NCBI GenBank assembly: GCA_022482785.1
Contig: JAKVON010000003.1
Span: 186,001 to 250,000, forward strand
Source of the DNA: Atopobiaceae bacterium
GTDB lineage: Bacteria > Actinomycetota > Coriobacteriia > Coriobacteriales > Atopobiaceae
Length of the DNA stretch: 64,000 bases
Reading direction: 5' to 3'
Part shown: positions 60,396-64,000 of the stretch, one piece after another
How positions within the stretch are numbered: position 1 is the stretch's first letter
How the letters are laid out: each line of letters begins with the position of its first letter
Program-made: the position numbers and the translations under genes
Notes under the pieces: model-generated
The model's database searches: none
Told to the model about the DNA's origin: nothing
What the model saw: the letters and a program-made list of their open reading frames with translations, nothing else

Positions 60396-60879
60396 CCGAG
60401 TCGAACAGAAGCGCATCGAGACCTACGCCCGCGAGCTCTTCGAGGAAGCCAAGCTCGAGGGTCGCGAGGTCGAGGATCTCGAGCAGCTCAAGACGATCGC
60501 GACGAAGCTTCCGCGCGAGCTCATCGACCTGCTCGTCGTCATGAGCCAGGAGAACGACTTCCGTCGCCTCCAGGACGTGATCGACGAGTACCAGCGCCTC
60601 ATCATCGACATCGGCGGCACCGTCGCGGCCGACGTCACGACGGCCATCGGGCTCGACGACGACCTCCGCAAGGAGATTCGCGAGAAGCTCGAGAAGGAGC
60701 TCGGCAAGCCCGTCTACCTGGTCGAGCGCGTCGACCCCAGCATCATGGGAGGAATCATCATCAACGTCGAGGGCGAACGCCGTGACGTTTCCGTGCGCAC
60801 CCAGCTCCAGAACGTCCGCACGGCACTGAAGATGACCGCATCGTACGGAGGTGACACCAATGGCAGCAACGATCGATAG
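60385..60879 (+). CDS. atpH: F1Fo ATP synthase subunit delta
   Basis: This 164-residue protein starts at ATG 60385 within the end of atpF. It is the OSCP/delta stalk subunit linking b to F1. The helical N-terminus (Y-A-R-E-L-F-E-E-A) and the C-terminal signature [16 protein letters not shown] fit the family (G-G-x-x-x-x-x-G-x-x-x-x-D-x-S). It is a little shorter than usual (about 175-180) and overlaps the atpA start by 20 bases. Confidence 0.93.
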   Translation: MPISRVEQKRIETYARELFEEAKLEGREVEDLEQLKTIATKLPRELIDLLVVMSQENDFRRLQDVIDEYQRLIIDIGGTVAADVTTAIGLDDDLRKEIREKLEKELGKPVYLVERVDPSIMGGIIINVEGERRDVSVRTQLQNVRTALKMTASYGGDTNGSNDR

Positions 60880-62521
60880 GATCGATGCGGGCTCCATCGC
60901 GGACGCCCTGCGCACCTCGCTCAACTCGATTTCCGCTGCGGTCGACACTCAGGAGGTCTCGCACGTCATCGAGGTCGGCGACGGCATCGCTCGCGTGTCG
61001 GGGCTCAAGAGCGCCATGTCCGGCGAGCTCCTGCAGTTCCTGAGCTCGACCACGGGCCGCTACGTCTACGGCCTCGCGCAGAACCTCGACGCCGAGGAGG
61101 TCGGCGTCGTGCTCTTCGGCGAGGTCGACACCATCAAGGAGGGCGACGAGTGCCGCACCACCGGCCGCATCATGGACATCCCGGTGGGCCGCGCCATGCT
61201 CGGCCGCGTCGTGAACCCGCTGGGCGAGCCCATCGACGGCCTCGGCCCCATCTCGACCACCGACCGCCGCCCCATCGAGTTCAAGGCTCCCGGCATCATC
61301 GACCGCACCCCCGTGTGCGAGCCGGTGCAGACGGGCCTCATGGCCATCGACGCCATGATCCCCATCGGCCGCGGCCAGCGCGAGCTCATCATCGGCGACC
61401 GCAAGACGGGCAAGACGGCCATCGCCATCGACGCCATCGTCAACCAGGCCGGCACCGACATGGTCTGCATCTACGTCGCCATCGGCCAGAAGGCCTCCAC
61501 GGTCGCGGCCATCCGCCAGACGCTCTACCAGAAGGGCGTCCTCGACAAGACCATCATCGTCGCCGCCACCGCCGCCGACTCCGCCCCGCTCCAGTACATC
61601 GCCCCGATGGCAGGCGCTGCCATCGGCGAGTTCTTCATGTACAACGGCGCGGACGGCAAGCCCGCCACCAAGGACAACCCCGGCGGGCACGTCCTCATCA
61701 CCTACGACGACCTCTCCAAGCAGGCCGTCGCCTACCGCCAGATGGCGCTTACCCTGCACCGTCCGCCCGGACGCGAGGCCTACCCCGGCGACATCTTCTA
61801 CCTGCATTCCCGTCTTCTCGAGCGCGCCTGCAAGCTCAGCGAGGAGAACGGCGGCGGCTCGCTCACCGCGCTCCCCCTCATCGAGACGCAGGAGGGCGAC
61901 GTCTCCGCCTACATCCCGACCAACGTGATCTCGATCACCGACGGCCAGATCTACCTGCAGTCGAACCTGTTCTTCCAGGGGCAGCGCCCCGCGGTCGACG
62001 TGGGCATCTCGGTCTCGCGCGTCGGCGGCTCCGCCCAGATCAAGTCGATGAAGCAGGTCGCCGGCAACCTTCGCCTCGACCTCGCCAGCTACGCCGAGCT
62101 CCAGAGCTTCTCGCAGTTCGGCAGCGACCTCGACAAGACCACCCAGTACCAGCTGCGCCACGGCTCCCACATGACCGAGCTCCTGAAGCAGAAGCGCTTC
62201 GCGGCCATGGACGTCGCCGACCAGGTCATCGCCATCTATGCGGGCAACGAGGACTTCCTCGACGACCTCGACCTGGCAGACGTCATCCCGTTCAGGGACG
62301 GCCTGGGCAAGTGGATGGAGGACCGTCACCCCGACATCCGCGTCCTGGTCCGCAAGGGCAAGATCGACGACAAGCTCGACGAGCGCCTCAAGCGCCACAT
62401 CACGCACTACAAGGAGTCCTTCCTCGAGCAGAAGGACCTGCACCAGGCGGGCATGGGCGCCAAGCCGGCCGAGTCTGACGAAGGCGCGGCCACCCCGGCC
62501 GACGCGGCACGGGACAAGTAG
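60860..62521 (+). CDS. atpA: F1Fo ATP synthase subunit alpha
   Basis: This 553-residue protein uses ATG 60860, eight bases after GGAGG; a GTG three codons earlier is possible. The P-loop is G-D-R-K-T-G-K-T, with [11 protein letters not shown] near the nucleotide interface and the usual beta-barrel start. The C-terminal tail (after K-E-S-F-L-E-Q-K) is about 35 residues longer than in E. coli and is Ala/Asp-rich. Confidence 0.97.
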   Translation: MAATIDRIDAGSIADALRTSLNSISAAVDTQEVSHVIEVGDGIARVSGLKSAMSGELLQFLSSTTGRYVYGLAQNLDAEEVGVVLFGEVDTIKEGDECRTTGRIMDIPVGRAMLGRVVNPLGEPIDGLGPISTTDRRPIEFKAPGIIDRTPVCEPVQTGLMAIDAMIPIGRGQRELIIGDRKTGKTAIAIDAIVNQAGTDMVCIYVAIGQKASTVAAIRQTLYQKGVLDKTIIVAATAADSAPLQYIAPMAGAAIGEFFMYNGADGKPATKDNPGGHVLITYDDLSKQAVAYRQMALTLHRPPGREAYPGDIFYLHSRLLERACKLSEENGGGSLTALPLIETQEGDVSAYIPTNVISITDGQIYLQSNLFFQGQRPAVDVGISVSRVGGSAQIKSMKQVAGNLRLDLASYAELQSFSQFGSDLDKTTQYQLRHGSHMTELLKQKRFAAMDVADQVIAIYAGNEDFLDDLDLADVIPFRDGLGKWMEDRHPDIRVLVRKGKIDDKLDERLKRHITHYKESFLEQKDLHQAGMGAKPAESDEGAATPADAARDK

Positions 62522-62532
62522 GGTAACGGTCG

Positions 62533-63453
62533 ATGTCGAACCTTCACGAGATAAAGCGGCGCATCGCCTCTGCCACGAGCACGAAGCAGATCACGCGCAC
62601 CATGGAGATGGTCTCCACGGCCAAGATCCGTCGTGCCCTCGACCGCGCGCAGGAGGCGGCGCCCTACAAGGACGCCATCACCCTCATGCTCGCCAACGTC
62701 TCAGAGGCCGGCGCCGGCGGGGAGGAGCCCCTGCTCCGCAAGCCCGCGAGCGTGAGGTGCGCCCTGCTCATCGTCATCGCCTCCGACCGCGGGCTCGCCG
62801 GCGGCTTCAACATGAGCCTCCAGCGCGCGGCCGAGCAGATGAAGAAGGACCTCGAGGCCACGGGCGTCAAGGTCCTGCTCGTCACCTGCGGCCGCAAGCC
62901 CACGGAGTACTTCAGGTACCGCGGGGTCACGCCCACGCTGTCGTTCGCCGGCATCTCCTCCGAGCCCACGATGGAGGAGGCGGACCAGATTGCCTCCTAC
63001 CTCATCGACGGCTTCTCCAAGGAGACCATCGACCGCTGCGTGATCTTCTACCAGCACGCCCGCAACAGGGTCGAGCAGGACGAGGTCATCGAGCAGCTCC
63101 TGCCGGTCGACTCCTCCGCCCTGAAGCTGCCCACCGGCCCACGCACCCACGAGGCCGTCGAGGCCGTCGGCACGGCGCCCGCGGGCGGGAGCCAGTTCGA
63201 GTTCGACCCGTCCGCCTCGAAGGTGCTGGGCTACCTCATGCCCGCCTACGTGCGGACGGTCATCTACCACGCGCTGCTCGACTCCGCCGCCGCCGAGCAC
63301 GGCGCCCGCCGTCGCGCGATGCAGTCGGCAACAGAGAATGCCACCGAGGTCATCACGACCCTCAACAGAACCTACAACCGCCTCCGCCAGAGCTCGATCA
63401 CGACCGAGCTCAACGAGATCGTCGGCGGAGCCAGCGCATTGGAGGACATGTAA
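62533..63453 (+). CDS. atpG: F1Fo ATP synthase subunit gamma
   Basis: This 306-residue protein starts at ATG 62533. The N-terminal helix (I-K-R-R-I-A-S-A-T-S-T-K-Q-I-T) and C-terminal helix (A-T-E-V-I-T-T-L-N-R-T-Y-N-R-L-R-Q) form the central rotor shaft. S-D-R-G-L-A-G-G-F-N is the conserved middle motif. Its stop overlaps the atpD start by one base (TAATG). Confidence 0.96.
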   Translation: MSNLHEIKRRIASATSTKQITRTMEMVSTAKIRRALDRAQEAAPYKDAITLMLANVSEAGAGGEEPLLRKPASVRCALLIVIASDRGLAGGFNMSLQRAAEQMKKDLEATGVKVLLVTCGRKPTEYFRYRGVTPTLSFAGISSEPTMEEADQIASYLIDGFSKETIDRCVIFYQHARNRVEQDEVIEQLLPVDSSALKLPTGPRTHEAVEAVGTAPAGGSQFEFDPSASKVLGYLMPAYVRTVIYHALLDSAAAEHGARRRAMQSATENATEVITTLNRTYNRLRQSSITTELNEIVGGASALEDM

Positions 63454-64000
63454 TGGCGAACACCACCACCCCCGAGCCGAGCAGGAAGCCCAAGGCTGCC
63501 AGGTCGACGGCCTTCCGCAAGGAGGCGCACGCCAAGAAGCAGGCGCCTACCAGGAAGCCCCTCGTCGACAAGGGAACCACCATGGAGCGTGCCATGGCCG
63601 GCCTCACGCGCAAGAGCGTGGGCTCGGGCACCATCGTGCGCATCGTGGGGCCAGTCGTCGACGTCCAGTTCGACAAGGGCATGCCCGCCATCTACGCGGC
63701 GCTCACGGTCGACGACAAGACGCCCATCGGCGAGGTCCACAACATCCTCGAGGTCGAGAGCCAGCTGCCCGGCGGCATCGTGCGCACCGTGGCCATGTCC
63801 TCCACCGACGGCCTGCAGCGCGGCCTCCAGGCGACCGACACCGGCATGCCCATCATGATGCCCGTCGGCCCCCAGACCCTCGGCCGCGTGTGGAACGTCC
63901 TCGGCAAGCCCGTCGACGGCAAGCCCATGCCCGACGGCATGGAGAAGTACCCCATCCACCACGCTGCCCCCTCGTTCGACGACCTCACCACCACGACGGA
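63453..64000 (+). CDS. atpD: F1Fo ATP synthase subunit beta (5' part, runs off the window)
   Basis: The frame is open from ATG 63453, seven bases after GGAGG, to the right edge, showing 182 codons. The usual beta start (G-T-I-V-R-I-V-G-P-V-V-D-V-Q-F) begins only at about residue 53. It is preceded by a basic Thr/Lys/Arg/Ala-rich extension (K-P-K-A-A-R-S, K-K-Q-A-P-T-R-K-P) absent from most beta subunits. The barrel domain and start of the nucleotide domain follow (L-G-R-V-W-N-V-L-G-K-P-V-D). The P-loop lies beyond the window. Confidence 0.93.
   Translation, partial: MANTTTPEPSRKPKAARSTAFRKEAHAKKQAPTRKPLVDKGTTMERAMAGLTRKSVGSGTIVRIVGPVVDVQFDKGMPAIYAALTVDDKTPIGEVHNILEVESQLPGGIVRTVAMSSTDGLQRGLQATDTGMPIMMPVGPQTLGRVWNVLGKPVDGKPMPDGMEKYPIHHAAPSFDDLTTTT

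Noticed and set aside
1-64000. Insertion sequences, prophage or integrase genes
   Set aside because: No transposase, integrase, terminase or capsid-like protein was recognised in any frame. Evidence for mobility is limited to repeats and codon-use differences.

Overview
This is a GC-rich, gene-dense bacterial chromosome segment. It most likely comes from a Coriobacteriia member (Actinomycetota; an Olsenella/Atopobiaceae-like gut or oral anaerobe). That is an inference from three things: gene content (flavodiiron protein, cell-wall anchored SHIRT/SpaA/InlB-repeat adhesins, LytTR regulators), frequent GTG starts, and the neighbourhood rpmE - DUF1385 - prfA - prmC - tsaC - rpiB - glyA - upp - atp. 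I see no rRNA, tRNA, transposase, phage or CRISPR array.

Layout. 1-2.6 kb: the 3' end of a secreted putative-Ig/ricin-lectin protein, then an NTF2-like/LytTR regulator. 2.6-8.5 kb: two nuclease-fused AAA ATPases, each behind perfect inverted repeats, flanking an rRNA methyltransferase and a flavodiiron protein. 8.9-16.9 kb: accessory cassette 1, made of a 1966-residue LPXTG adhesin, an orphan receiver-LytTR regulator, an exported Cys-rich membrane protein and a small membrane protein. 17.0-28.3 kb: a DUF362 ferredoxin, a CNNM/CBS transporter, a Nif11-type peptide, a CphA-N-like protein, YtxH and PRC-barrel proteins, a polysaccharide deacetylase, and a cofactor block (folE, folP-folK fusion, birA, coaX). 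28.4-45.4 kb: rpmE with tandem leader hairpins, a trigger-factor-like protein, an FAD oxidoreductase, DUF1385, two glycosyltransferases, an HD protein, a third AAA ATPase, a lipoprotein, prfA-prmC-tsaC, an alpha/beta hydrolase, a second YrdC protein and glpK. 45.7-55.6 kb: accessory cassette 2, with the same four-gene order as cassette 1. 55.8-64.0 kb: rpiB-glyA-upp and the F1Fo ATP synthase operon, ending inside atpD.

The most interesting signal is the pair of paralogous four-gene cassettes (8.9-16.9 and 45.7-55.6 kb). Each couples a giant sortase-anchored adhesin to an orphan LytTR response regulator and two translationally coupled membrane proteins, with no histidine kinase in sight. Cassette 2 lies inside a gene order that is continuous in other Gram-positive bacteria, which suggests insertion. 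Other unusual items are repeat or palindrome regions in front of all three AAA ATPases, a four-unit 25-bp inverted repeat array at 31.5-31.7 kb, a dispersed 23-bp intergenic motif, tandem covarying hairpins before rpmE, and a Nif11-like RiPP-type precursor.

Caution: six single-base indels in G/C runs break four genes, including the essential prfA. The assembly therefore probably carries homopolymer errors, and the frameshifts in the second adhesin should not be read as biology without checking reads.
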